A stretch of DNA of 64,000 nt from Lytechinus variegatus (taxonomy: Eukaryota; Echinodermata; Echinoidea; Temnopleuroida; Toxopneustidae). The stretch spans positions 29,291,129 to 29,355,128 of the forward strand of contig NC_054746.1 in the NCBI RefSeq assembly GCF_018143015.1, read 5' to 3'. Of this stretch, positions 21,803-34,253 are shown piece after piece. The notes below the pieces were generated by a model that did no database searches, was not told the origin of the DNA, and saw only the letters and a list, made by a program, of their open reading frames with translations. How positions within the stretch are numbered: position 1 is the stretch's first letter; each line of letters starts with the position of its first letter. A program made the position numbers and the translations under genes.

Positions 21803-24800
21803 ATGGCCCTCCGAGCAATATGGGTGATACCATTGCCAGGCAACGGACCTTCTTCAGTCCTATTTTCAAGGTTGTAAATCGTTTTTACTACGTTACTAGT
21901 TACACTCACTAGAATTTTGAAGAAAAGTTAAGTCAAGACGTTATGACAAACTAGAAGTAGAATTTAGTCTCATCTGATAAGCGATAATCTATTACCATAA
22001 CTATAAAAAACAGTGAGCTGTAACTTACTAACTTACAGCTCACTGTTTTTATAATTATGGTACTAGATAAGAAGAAGTAGATCTACAGGAATATAGATTT
22101 ATCATTTAACAAAGAAATGAATTCTGAATTTGAAAAAAAGGAAAGCAAATTAACAAGGCAACAATAGTCAAAACTGACTAGTTTGCCTATTCAAAATAAC
22201 ATCAACTTTAGATGAGGTAATTTGTCAATGAATGACATATGCTTATACAAGTCATTGCTAATCATACCCATGTACAATGATGTAGGTACTCTATACCGAA
22301 CAGAATTTTGGTCTGAGTGAAGAAGACAATTACAAGAAGAACTTGGCTGTTGGCAATATTGTTTGGAAGTAATGTCAGACAATTACAATTATTTATAGGC
22401 AAAGGCTCTGCCTAAAGACATAATAATTGGGGATTGTCTGACAGCAGTTTGAAGCACAAACCTTTTAGTGGGCCTACTATTATATTGATTTGTGTGATTT
22501 TAAATGATTCCAGATATACCATCTGAATAAAATATTATATTTCTCAGAGAAATTGCAGTGACTCTGTCTGGAGAGAGAGAGGGATGATGCTAAGTGTAAC
22601 AGTACTAATTAAGTTGTTATATCTATCAGGAACTGGGGGGGGGGTTAATTGTGATTTTCTATGTGGTCAGCCCCTTTCAAAACTATTCCATGGCAGTTTA
22701 GATGAGTTGACCCTGTAAGAAAGAAAAAAAGTTTCATGTTCCAGATTTGACATGGATAATATCCAAGAATTTTTTTTGTATTTGTAAAATGAAACATTGA
22801 TTTTTTTTATACAGATTTTTGATAATGAGATTACAAAGCTAAGCAATAAAGTTGATCATCATGATGAAATTCAAATCACAGATCTGAGAGATATTTTATT
22901 CATATAGATATGGATATATTTTTTACCTGTATTATTTTTTTGGTGTGTGTGATCAACATTTGGCAGTCTTGTGTAAAATGAAAATCATTGTTCAATGTTT
23001 AATGCAACAGAAATGTAAACAAAAAATGTTTTCATGCTTGAAATATAATTTTATTACCTCGGATTTTATACTTTTTTAACCACTGTGCAATCTTCATGCA
23101 AACTGACAGGACATACCCGACTGTAGAGAAAAGAGCGAAGATCTATGGAGAAGATGCTGATAGGAATGACTATGTGAAGATTCCAAATGAAATAGAGATC
23201 TACAAAGCTGTAATTGATGAACTTGGTCTGCAGCATCCTTCCCACAAGGTAATCATGCAAGCAAGGTGGAATAATGTTATGTTGATAATACTAGGTATTT
23301 AAATGGAAATATATCTTGACTGGGGATACAAAACCTTGCATGATGCATCCATATTTTTGGAAACTACAGTATACGGTACTCTACAAAATTTGATCTTTTT
23401 TTTATTCTCATGAATATTTGAAATTTTTAATATTGGATTTTTGTCACACGTCAGATGTTATGTTTTGTATAAGAATATTAATCCATCTTTTTAAAACAAT
23501 CATGCATATATATTTTATTGAATTTTTAAAATGTAGTTTTAGATTTACAGTATGCAAGGATTCCAAAGTATGATAAAAATTCAAGGATTAATGTCTTCAT
23601 GGTAAATCGAAATTAGTCAACTTTCTCAAATACACATTTTTAAGAAAGTAACGTGTCTGGTGTCTCCCCCCCCCATGAAAATTATGATAATGTAGTGCAT
23701 TCATGTTTTAAAAATACTTTCCCTAGAACACCTTGTATTAACAGAGTTTTCATATTTGGATGTATTAATTTTTACACTTCTATAAATTTAATCCAACAGT
23801 TTATAGATTCCAGGGATAGCTGTGACAAGGTATATCAGAAACCAATCTTTGAGCTCACTGTCAAAGAAGGGAAGTTATGGCCTGTCATCATGATAGAAAA
23901 GGTAAGAATAATCCAATAATAATAAAATGATAAAGAGTCAAACTTTGCCACGTTTTCACTCTTGTCCTTTCTGTTTGTATCTATCAAGCTCCTCCCCCCC
24001 TCACTCGAGCACTCTTTTACCATTTCCCTTGCTTCTGTCTAATCTGTGACTCCATTTGAAATCTGTAATTGCTTTGTCTGCTCGTTTCATAGAAGCATCC
24101 ACAAACTTGATTTTGCTATTCATTGAGAATTTATTAAAATTAAATGAAATACTGCCAAACCTATTCAATATCATAGTACGTTTGAATTAATGTGTTGGAA
24201 ATGTGCTTTTTAGTTTGTCCAATTGATATCCTGGGTTTATGTGTTTTCTATTACATTTGACTATGATTTTCTTTATTTAAAGGTGATTTATGAAAAAAAA
24301 AACTTCCCATGATTTTCCTTCAAGATTACAGATCTATCTTAGGCTTTTTTATTCGTAAAATCCATGAAAATATGAAAAAAGTTATTTATCATCATGTAGG
24401 CCTATATTTGAAGAGAGGAGAAACATGTTTATTGATTTCATTGTATTGATGTAATCCATTTACCATTTTCTTAATAGTTTGGATTATTATACATTTGCCT
24501 GCCTGTGGTTGAATTGACTTCATCATCCAGACCACCTCTCATTGATATGTGAGTTCTTTTTATCATAAGTTAATGTTTTGACTACCAAATTCTGCAACTT
24601 TCATATATGTTGTGCATAAGAGTAAGACCACCTTTACAATGCTTTAATCTGTTATCTAACTGTGGTGCTATAAAACAACTTTACTATGCCATGCCAAATT
24701 AACTTTCCAAATATATTCCTGATTTTTGAAGAAAGCCATATTGATTTGTATTTCCAATTAGCTCTGTTGTATTGTGACAATATGTGTTATTACTATTAAG

Positions 24801-27800
24801 CAGATGTGATATATCGATAATCATAAGCCTCTAAGCCTTGCGTTAACATATTTTAGTTTACCACTTTCAACAAGATTTATTTGCCATTACCACTGCTTTT
24901 CCACACCTTTGAATATTTTATATTTCCTTGCATTTTTATTTCACTTTGTCTTTTAGCCCTGGTGTATCTATGGGATTTTCTCTCCTATTCCAAATGGCAG
25001 AAGTAGTAGGGGCTCTTCCAAGGAATGTGAATGAGGTGAAATCCCATAATTCCACTTGTAAATGTGTTCTCTTGACTCTTACAAGTATTTCATACGTGAT
25101 ACAACTAAGATTTAACCCTTTTACTTTTGTATTTCTAATCTTATTCATTGCAAAGATATTATTTTATCTCTGACATTTCTTTTGCGCAAATAATATAGTA
25201 TATACTAGTATTTTGGAAGTTAATGTATTGAACCCAATAATGCATTTGGATTCAAGATATTCATCCGAAACATAGCTGTATAGGACAGGGCTTAGAAGTA
25301 AGAATTTAGGGTTGTTCAATCAACTGTAATATACTGACACTAGATTTTATGAAAAAGCATTGTGAATACCTGAATTAATGCTACATCCTTAAAGATGCAG
25401 CTAAAGTGGCTTGCTGTAGGTATTGTTAGCCAGATAAACTAAGATAATAGCTCTATTACGTGAGGAATTAAGTACAATGTACAAAGCATTACTGACATTC
25501 TGAGAGTGTGCATTGGTGTAGATCTATGACATCACAACGTCCAAGTGGAGGATGATAGTTTTACTACTCATATCTATGCCAGTGGTTTGTCATTCATAAA
25601 ACTAGATTCCATTCTGGGTGACGGACATTGCCTGTTACAGTGTATTATTTAAAGAATGGTGCATGAATATTGAGTTCATTATCTGATTTTGACAAGTGCA
25701 GTCTAAGGAAATTACCATGGACAGGTCAATTGACCTCAGGCTAGTAATCTGATTAAAATTTTTTTTTCTTGTGATTTCATTTTTCTAGTTACATCCTAAA
25801 GTTCAGGAGCTATACTGCTACCTATCACAAGCAGCGCCCTTTGGATCGGTTGTTGATTCAAATCCAACCACAGTAAAATCTTCCATCAGCGGTCTCATCA
25901 ACACACAGTCAATTTCTGCTCACACAAAGGTATAGCATCATGACCAATATTTCTGTTATATTTTGATTTAATTAATTATTCATTGCGTTATACAGAAGAC
26001 ATGATATTGTGATAAAAAAATAGAAAATCATATATTTGCATATTGTGGATCTAATCATCAAATTTAATTGTAATAAAGGCTTTGTAATAAGAAGAACAGA
26101 ATTTTCATTTGAATTTTACTTGGGGATACTAATAGGCTGAAATTGAAAAAAGATATGAATTGATTGAGCATTATAAGATTGGATGTTGATATACATGTGA
26201 CTATAGAGGAGAGAAGATAATATATGAAGAGAGGAACAAGACACAGATAAGGATGGGAGGGTTTGGGGATGGAGAGATACTAGTAATAAAGCCAGAATCC
26301 TCATAATATTTTTTTGAAACTTTGTAGCAACCTGCATGGCGTCCAGTGGTCCCTAAAACCAAACCTCAGATTCACTTTGCCATAACAGAGCAGATACGTG
26401 CAGTACTGTACAACAGACCGGATATTGATGATGTCTACCAACTTTATGGAACTGTCACTTGCAAGGTATGTGTTTTGTAAAATGAACTACAATGCTAGGG
26501 TAAAGCAGTTGAGATAAAAAATAAGACAAAATTTAGAACATGGGCCGAAAATATTGTCGACAATATATCATCAAGGTCCAAGGAAGTATCAAAGTGCCAG
26601 CTGATACAGAGATGGATCCTAATTTGATAGGAGTTTCTATTGAAATTCTATTGAATAACCTCACCATCTGCCATAAAATATCCCTTTACTTTAATCATCC
26701 CCTTGAATGATTTTTCTGTTATTGCATTGTAATTTGCCATGCATTTTTTAAATAAATGCTTCACAAAATGCCTTTTATGTGGCAGGTTTTTGCGATAGAC
26801 TGTACAGACCTTTGTAGACATATTTCCCCATCAGCTTTTCATCAAATTTGAGAAGTAAAATTATTTGCTGTGTAAGATTGCCGACCATTGAAGGCTTCTA
26901 TTAAAATTCATGTATATATGCATATAGCAAAAATTTCATTCAAATGAAGAACACTTTTATCTTTTTTTTTTCTGAAGGCTGACTTGGAGGGTGCAATGCC
27001 AGAGGTATCCATGAATTTGGCCGTTCCACCGGACATACCCCCACTGGAGAATCTCATCATACATCCTTGCGTGGCAGCAACAGACCCCTTGAATATACAA
27101 CCAGGTTGGTCCACCCACTTGAAAGATTTTTTTTCTCCCATTTTGCAATCTTTTCCATTTTTAGTGAATGATTCAAAGTTAGATGTTAAAAAAGTCTGAA
27201 TTCTTAAAGGAAAATGAAACCTTTGAAACAAGATAGCTTATTTCAAAATAGAAAAATCAAAGAAACAGATCAACGAAAGTTAGAGAAAAATCGGACAAAT
27301 AATGAGAAAGTTATGAGCATTTGAATGTTGTGATCACTAATGCTATGGAGATCCTCAAATTGGCAATTAGACAAAGATGTGTGATGTCACTGATGAACAA
27401 CTCTCCCCATTACTTTAGTACATATTTCACTTAAATTGCCTCTTTTATCACATCTATCAGTAGATCATGTGTTCTTTCTATAGGAGGGCATGTAATACAG
27501 ATTTTTAAAGAATACATCATGAATAGAGTTTGTATCACCACAAGATAAAGCAGAAAGAGACATTTTGAGGGTATTTTATATTCCATCAAAGGGAAAGTTG
27601 TTCACATGTGACATCACACATCCTTGACGTATTGCCAATTGGAGGATCTCCATAGCATTAGTGATTGCAATATTCAAATGCTCATAACTTTCTTGTTATT
27701 TGTACGATTTTTCTCAAACTTTCTTTGTTCTTGTTCTTTGATTTTTCTGTTTCGACACAAGCCTACTTATTTCAAAGGTTTCATTCTCCTTTAATATTTA

Positions 27801-30800
27801 GTGTCAGTTTAGATGATTAATGATTAAAGTACACCACAAAATATCCAAAATAGCTAAAATCACCTGCCCAATAAGTTTTTTTTAATGATAATAATGACCT
27901 CATAAGCATAGGATAGGAAGACAGTGAAATGATACAGTCTGTGTATATGTTCGTGAAATACTAGTGTTCAGACAGATTTATCCAGAGCTTATTATAATAT
28001 AAGGATGCTAAATGTTCTCAAACTCATTTAATCAAGAATAATTGTCACACAGTTTTAAGATTTGAAGTATACAAGTAATCTAATACAATTTATTGGGATG
28101 TTTCATCTTTACCAAGGCCATATTCTGGCTTTGATTCTTACATCAAATTGATAAATGATGGTTTAAAGGACAAGTCCACCCCAACAAAACTTGATTTGAA
28201 TAAAAAGAGAAAAATTCAACAAGCATAACACTGAAAATTTCATCAAAGTCGGATGTAAAATAAGAAAATTATGGCATTTTAAAGTTTTGCTTCATTTCAC
28301 AAAACAGTTATATGCACATCCCAGTCGGTGTGCATATGAGGAACTGATGACATCACTCACTATTTATTTTATATTTTATTATATGAAATATGAAATATTT
28401 TTATTTTCTCGTCATTGTCATGTGAAATTAGGTTTCATTCCTCCCTGAACATGTGGAATTCCATTATTTTAACATTTTGTGCTTCAGGCAAGGAGGTCCT
28501 AATCGTCAAATTCATAAAAATTGAAATATTGTATAATTCAAACAATAAAAAATAACAGAAATAGTGAGTGACATCATCGACTCTCTCATTTGGATATAAC
28601 TGGCTCGTTCATATAACTACAGTGTATTTTATTAAAAATAACGGAAACTTTGAAATGTCAACTATCTTATTTTACATCCGATTTTGATGAAATTTTCAGC
28701 ATTGTGCTTGTCTAATTTTTTCTCTATTGATTCAAATCAACATTTTTCTGAGGTGGACTTGACCTTTAAAATTATAGAGAAGGCTTATTAACAATATTTC
28801 TCCCATCAATTGAATTTCAGGAGAAGTAACTTCCACAGTACGAAAGTTTCATTTCAATCCACCCAGCGAAATGTTCATTCTCTGCCACTACACTGCAACA
28901 GCTCCCTCATCTGACCAAACTAGCACAGTCACATCTTCCAGCAGACCACCATCCGTAACCATGGCAAGATCCGCAACACCCACCTCCATGTCTAGGTCAA
29001 ACTATTCATTACGAGAATCAAGACTGGAAACCCCAACAAGAGGGTCTGTGACCCATCGAGAGGTGGTGACGCCTTCTTCAGAGAGGTCGTCTTCTCCGAC
29101 ACCATCGCAGCTGTCCTTTCAATCACTAGCCACACCCTCTGAGTTGCCGATAAAAGCTGCTTATGAGATGACTGGTGATGAGAGAGAGGTGCAAGTCAAA
29201 CTCAGGCTCAAGCTGAGTGGAAGTGTCAAGAATTCTTTTGATTACTTTGAAGTTCAGATTCCTTTCTTCAATAGGTAAAATCCTTGTTGCTTTTAAATTG
29301 AAAGATGTCAATAATGACAAATTGTCATTATCTTACAGTTAGACGTGGGTTTTTCATAGCTAATCAAAGCTGTAAATACTGTAGTTGTCTGATTGGACAA
29401 CTTGTCAGATGACAAATGTTGATGAAACTCTCACCGAGTAACCCTCTTTTTGTCTTTGCAGAGGTGTGGTGGTAGGGGTAGATGTGAATCCAAGCATCGG
29501 CAGTGTGGTCCTTTCTCAAGACAGACATAGATTAGGGTGGAATCTTGGTCAGAAGCTACCTTCAAGGAGTCTTGAAGCCAGTCTACAAGCAACTGTTCAG
29601 TTTGGACCTGAAGAGAAGGATGTCAACAAGGACCCCTTCTGTGTTGGACTCAACACTTATGCCTCTGTAAGTAATGACTACTATTCCTTCTCCTCCAATG
29701 GTTTTCCTTTACTATGTTGAACTTTACTTAAGTTGAACTCTCCTTAAAGCTAAATGAAAGTAGTTGTAGTAAAACACTGATTTCGTGAGAAAGTCTGTAA
29801 AACCATGGTTAAGTATTACTATATCATTGTGGATCTATATCTCGTACAATTACATTAACTGAACTTTGTGAAATCATAAAATGTAAGCTGAAAAACGATC
29901 ACACTGGAGATCGCCAACACAGATAGGCACACGTGGGACAGTGTATATTATTATTTCTGGAATAAAGACCCGACGGAAGGAGGGGGGTGGGGAATTCTAC
30001 ACATATAACTCTTGTTTTTCTATCAGTTAGGTCTTAATTCTTGTGCCTAAGGATGTAATGGTGCCTACTCCTTACTGGAAAGTGCTTTAACTCCCATCAC
30101 GTGGACAATGAAGTAGACAAATCCAGTTACATGTAACAGTGATAGAAATAGATAAACAGAATATAATTGACAGAACTTTTGAAATAATTCATGAAATTTG
30201 TTGTTTTTTCTATGATAGATCTTCTTCAAGGTATCAGACTATACACACAGTGGATGTAAAGTGGATACTCGTTCAGTTCAAATACAACCGAGTTCAAAGG
30301 TCAAGGTCACATCAGGTTTGTCACTATCTGTTTAAACTCTTCTTCAGACTGTAATCAATTCACACTGTTTGTTACCATAGAATTCCAGTTTTCATGTTTA
30401 AATTTGCCTTCAAGCAATCTTTTGTATTGTATTTTATGTTTTAAAATGCATGTATGAAATACTAAATTTTTTAATATTTGTTTTCTGAAAGGGAATTCTG
30501 CAAACCAAGTTGAATATCTGAATATATGAGCCAAAATGGGCAATGGGAGGACTAGAAATTAGAGATCTATACACCTCTTTTCAATCACCCATCTGTGTCC
30601 ACCACGTCAAGCATTGTTAATAAAGTATAGTTATTGTCTCCCCGTTAATTTTTATTTTACTTCAAACAATGGGAACCATGTTCTCAACAAAAGTTTTTTT
30701 TACCTTTTAACCTATTTTTCTGCCACAGTTCGAGAATTCTTATCAGTAGAGTACAAGGTATGGAACTCTCAAGGGGACGCCCTCTCTTGCCTTCCACCAG

Positions 30801-30817
30801 TCATGCAGGAAACCTGA
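21803..30817 (+). CDS. AP5M1: AP-5 complex subunit mu-1
   Basis: Twelve exons: 21803-21870, 23110-23248, 23800-23901, 24478-24548, 24957-25035, 25789-25929, 26328-26465, 26978-27104, 28821-29274, 29462-29666, 30219-30315, 30729-30817; all AG/GT with consistent phases, 569 residues (human 490). AP-5 is the late endosome/lysosome adaptor linked to SPG11-SPG15 that retrieves cargo to the Golgi; mu is its medium chain. Family signatures: start MALRAIWVIPLPG then SRTYPTVEKRAK, FIDSRDSCDKV, LWPVIMIEKFGLLYICLPVVE, RPPLIDIPGVSMGF, KQPAWRPVVPK (the K ends the exon before), YGTVTCKADLEG, SVKNSFDYFEVQIPFFNRG, ending YKVWNSQGDA. The mu-homology domain begins about residue 205. Exon 9 adds a Ser/Thr/Pro-rich stretch of roughly 80 residues not in human. 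Exon 1 was chosen by the human-like N-terminus and phase fit. Confidence 0.95.
21993..22062 (+). repeat. 70-nt near-perfect hairpin in AP5M1 intron 1
   Basis: TACCATAACTATAAAAAACA and onward to 22023 pairs with 22033-22062 across a 9-nt loop (CTTACTAAC), about 30 bp with one bulge. The size is like a pre-miRNA or a very short palindromic MITE. No target-site duplication is obvious. Confidence 0.75.
22373..22443 (+). repeat. 71-nt imperfect hairpin in AP5M1 intron 1
   Basis: TGTCAGACAAT (22373-22383) pairs with ATTGTCTGACA (22433-22443); AGGCA and TGCCT close an inner stem with a 7-nt loop, and the AT-rich middle is partly complementary. Second hairpin of the same size within 400 bp. Confidence 0.7.
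27204..27794. mobile_element. TTAA-flanked palindromic MITE, family C copy 1
   Basis: Begins TTAAAGGAAAATGAAACCTT and ends AAGGTTTCATTCTCCTTTAA. The halves are inverted copies (for example ATGCTATGGAGATCCTC and GAGGATCTCCATAGCAT). About 590 bp, non-coding, in AP5M1 intron 8. Confidence 0.85.
28163..28769. mobile_element. TTAA-flanked palindromic MITE, family A copy 2
   Basis: Begins TTAAAGGACAAGTCCACCCC, ends GAGGTGGACTTGACCTTTAA, about 607 bp with inverted halves. With family C copy 1 it makes up most of the 1.7-kb AP5M1 intron 8. Confidence 0.85.
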
Positions 30818-31616
30818 TCAAAGGCACTTCATCAGGTATGAATGCAGACAAGCCGTTGACTACTAGGATGCAAGATACAATCGATACATGACTCAAATAT
30901 CTTTCAAGTTCTAACTTATATAATTTTAATGTGAACATTCCAAAATGATACAATGATGTAAAGAGTTTTCTTCAACATCAATGGCTATGAATCAGTATAT
31001 GGCAGGTTTTGTGAGTTGTGACCCCAAAATATCCTCTCCAAGCACAACAGACTGGAGCCATCCATTTCAGCATTTCACGTCCTGTTGATTCACATTATTA
31101 AAGCATATCTATAATAATCGCCTTATTTTATCCTTTATGTTGGTGACTAAAGGTTTCGTCCAAAGTCAACAACTTCAACTCTCTTGCTTTTGAATCTTAT
31201 CAAAGCAACATCACTTTCATTGCATGACTCTTCAAATCTTGATAAAGTTATGTTTATGCATATAATTTACAAAACATTGCTGACAAGTTTGCCATTTAAT
31301 TTTTTGATGTGTATTTTGTTCACTACATCACTTGCAGATAGGATTCCAATTTGAAACAAATGAAAATAGCATGGGGAAAGTAAACTGAAATGGAAATGAT
31401 TTTAATTTGATTTGCATAAAGATTTTATTTACCCAGTACTTTTATAGAGAAAGCCAGCCAATTACATTCCGTTTTCACTTGATGGATACACACATATATC
31501 AGATATGATTGCTCTGTGATAGCATTAAGGTGCACACTCATGAGCATCGTGATATAGGACATGTCCTACAGACTAATGTAGGCTTTCTAGAAACAGGCAA
31601 ACAATTGCAACTAATA

Positions 31617-31751
31617 CCTCAGTTACATTTGCTCTACGGCGAGTCAAAAACGGCTGTTTTAACATTTTTTGTACTAGCTACACATAGGTTGTTTGAATAA
31701 AAATAAATAAAATTGCTGTTTTTACTCGCCGTAGAGCAAATGTGACTGAGG
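31617..31751. mobile_element. Family M MITE copy 2
   Basis: Begins CCTCAGTTACATTTGCTCTA and ends with the inverted copy TAGAGCAAATGTGACTGAGG; the arms share the CGGCGAGTC and AACGGCTGTTTT parts of copy 1. About 135 bp. It may lie in the AP5M1 3' UTR. Confidence 0.8.
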
Positions 31752-32535
31752 TATCACTTATCAATTTTAGGCTCCAAAAATCAATCATATTGTTTACTTT
31801 ACAGTTACTTACAATTTGCAATTAATTGCTGTTCTGCTTCAATCAACGGAAAATAAATTGATTTGCTCTCATGAAATTTGATCTTATCACTTACAATTTT
31901 TAAACCGCCAATTGCAAATAAATTTTCTTGCAACTCCCCCTTAGCCTCAAATAGACTTGCATTGTGTTATTTCGAAAGATGCCCATTGTGATGTGATGTA
32001 TTTGTAATATGAGATAGAGATATATTTATTCAAATAAATTTATTAAAACTTTGAAAAAAAAAATGTTCTGATGCCTCTTTCATTGTTGTTTATTTTCACA
32101 TAATACATTATAGGGCCTAATAACAGTAGAATACAAGTCAGGAAGCAAAATTATTTGCCATTCCTATGTTGTTGTTTTTCTCAACTATAATTCTTTAAGT
32201 CCCAATCAAAATCATACTTCTAGAGATGTGAGTCCTTCATTAAAATTATACAAGAATAAATACTCAAAAGCACATTAAAGTTTAACCGCTGCTCTATAGT
32301 GTGTGTCTCTAAAAGGAAGCATACTGTATCAGCTGCTATTTTCGCGCACAGAATTTTTCGTGCATCACAGGTCCTGACATTTTTGTGGGTTGTTGAATTC
32401 GCAATCAGAAGATGAAATAAACACTACCATAGCATTTCAGAGAAGCAAAAATAGTGCAAAACATATGCAAAAATATGCTCTTCTAAGCCCCCCTGCTGAT
32501 GTATCTTTGCTCTTGGGGACATTGGCACTGATTAC

Positions 32536-32820
32536 GTGGAGCGTTGTGGCCCAGTGGATAAGTCTCCGGACATTAAAACAGAAGGTCATGGGTTCGAATC
32601 CCAACCATGACGTAATTTTCTTCAGCAAGAAATTGATCCACAATGTGCTGCACTCAACCCAGGTGAGGTAAATGGGTACCTGGCAGGAATTTACTCCTTG
32701 AAATGCAGTGTGTGTAACAACTGCACTGCTAAAGCCAGGGTAATTATGCTGCATATACTGTAGAGCGCTTAGAGACTTCTGACAAAGTATTAAGTGCTAT
32801 ATAAGCAAGTATAATTATTA
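32536..32820 (+). repeat. tRNA-derived SINE
   Basis: The head has an A-box-like GTGGCCCAGTGGATAAGTC and a perfect B box GGTTCGAATCC; the tail is AGCGCTTAGAGAC...TAAGTGCTATATAAGC then ATTATTA. The tRNA-like head cannot form a full mature tRNA, so it is a SINE and not a tRNA gene. Confidence 0.85.
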
Positions 32821-34253
32821 CTAAATGTGCCAATATTGTCGTTAAACTTGTGGCCAATTGGCAATTCACGAAATCCGCTAAATAAAATTTCCACAAAAAT
32901 AACAGCTTATACAGTAATGATTCTTCACAAGACCACAAGAGGCAATATATAAACTTTTTTCCTTACAAGGTATTTAAAGCGATCATGGTAATTATTCACT
33001 CAAATCCCAGATGCTATAATACCACCAATATTATGCACATATCTGACTTACTATAAAATTGCCACATACTGTATGTACATTGGCAGTTCCACAATATCTT
33101 TCATCATTCAAAAGACTTTAATAATAATGATTTGAAAAAAAAATCACAATAAAACAGTTTAATAAAGTTTAATGGTATAAAATGGTATAGACAAACATCA
33201 CTCCTGATAATCCTGTATTCCTAATTCCAGAACTTTGTCTTCAAATTACCATTAAAACAAGAAATAATAACAATTTCTTCTGTTATAACAGAACAGTTTA
33301 TGGTCTTGAGAACCTCTTTATACTTGAACTTCATTGCGTGAAATGAATATTAAAGGTTAGTGAACTTTTAAAGAATATTTTGTAGAAATTTCATTAAACT
33401 TTTGATTGTAAAGTTGTCAAAAATCAAGCAACAGAGGAAGTTTCATTTAACAAGGAAAGACGCAAGCTTGTTAGTCCATTACAGTTATTAATCATTTGCC
33501 TGAGCTCTTTACCTTTGTCATTTACCTGGCTGGTGTTTCAAAAAGCTGTTGGTAAGTTATGCGTGACTTTAAGCATGACGGATGATCCTTTCTCGTGCTA
33601 ATTGAGATTCCCCAAATTGCTTTGGACAGATTTCTACATGTATGGCCGATTCTGTTATTTCATATATTTCTTTTTCTTAATTAGTTTTTCAATTCCAAGA
33701 AAGTGATAAAAAAAATATGTTACTAAGATTAACTAAGGCTTTTCACTTACGTCCTCACAATATGAATTTACCAACGAATTGCTCGAGTGAAAATCAGTGA
33801 TCAGTTATGTATAAGGTGTGTGACTTCCATCTTACAAGTTCCCTTTCATCCCCTATAATCTTCCTTGTGTAAATCTCCAAATACATTATAATATACACAA
33901 CGACTCTTGAGTAAGGATTTCCCACCTAAAAGCACACACATTGCTTGCCTTTGAAGTTTGAACTTGGTATCTCTGCAGTGCTCAACTTTTACTAAGTCTA
34001 TTCTCCCAGTCATAAAGTTCTAAGTAATAAAGTTTCTAGATTTAAACCCTTCAAAAATGAGATTTATTTCAGTTTAGACAGACTGATCTGAGAATATTGC
34101 TTGGCCTTGTCCTTCACAGAAGAAATGCCAAACTAGTCATGGAAGAACAACCCTTCCTGTTGGGAAGTCAATCCAAGTCCTCATGCAGGATGAGACCACT
34201 CATCTCCTGGGCTGGAAACAAAACACTCGATATGCATAGGAAATATGAATCTC

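Larger units (their letters stand above)
30818..34253. other. AP5M1 / DMAC2L convergent intergenic region
   Basis: The 3' ends of both genes face each other here. It should hold the AP5M1 3' UTR (AATAAA-like sites near 31849 and 32025), a family M MITE, a SINE, and the DMAC2L 3' UTR with a minus-strand AATAAA (TTTATT at 34063-34068) about 190 bp after its stop. No further gene is seen. Confidence 0.6.

Noticed and set aside
32536-32612. tRNA gene
   Set aside because: A and B boxes are present but the acceptor stem does not pair and a SINE body and tail follow.
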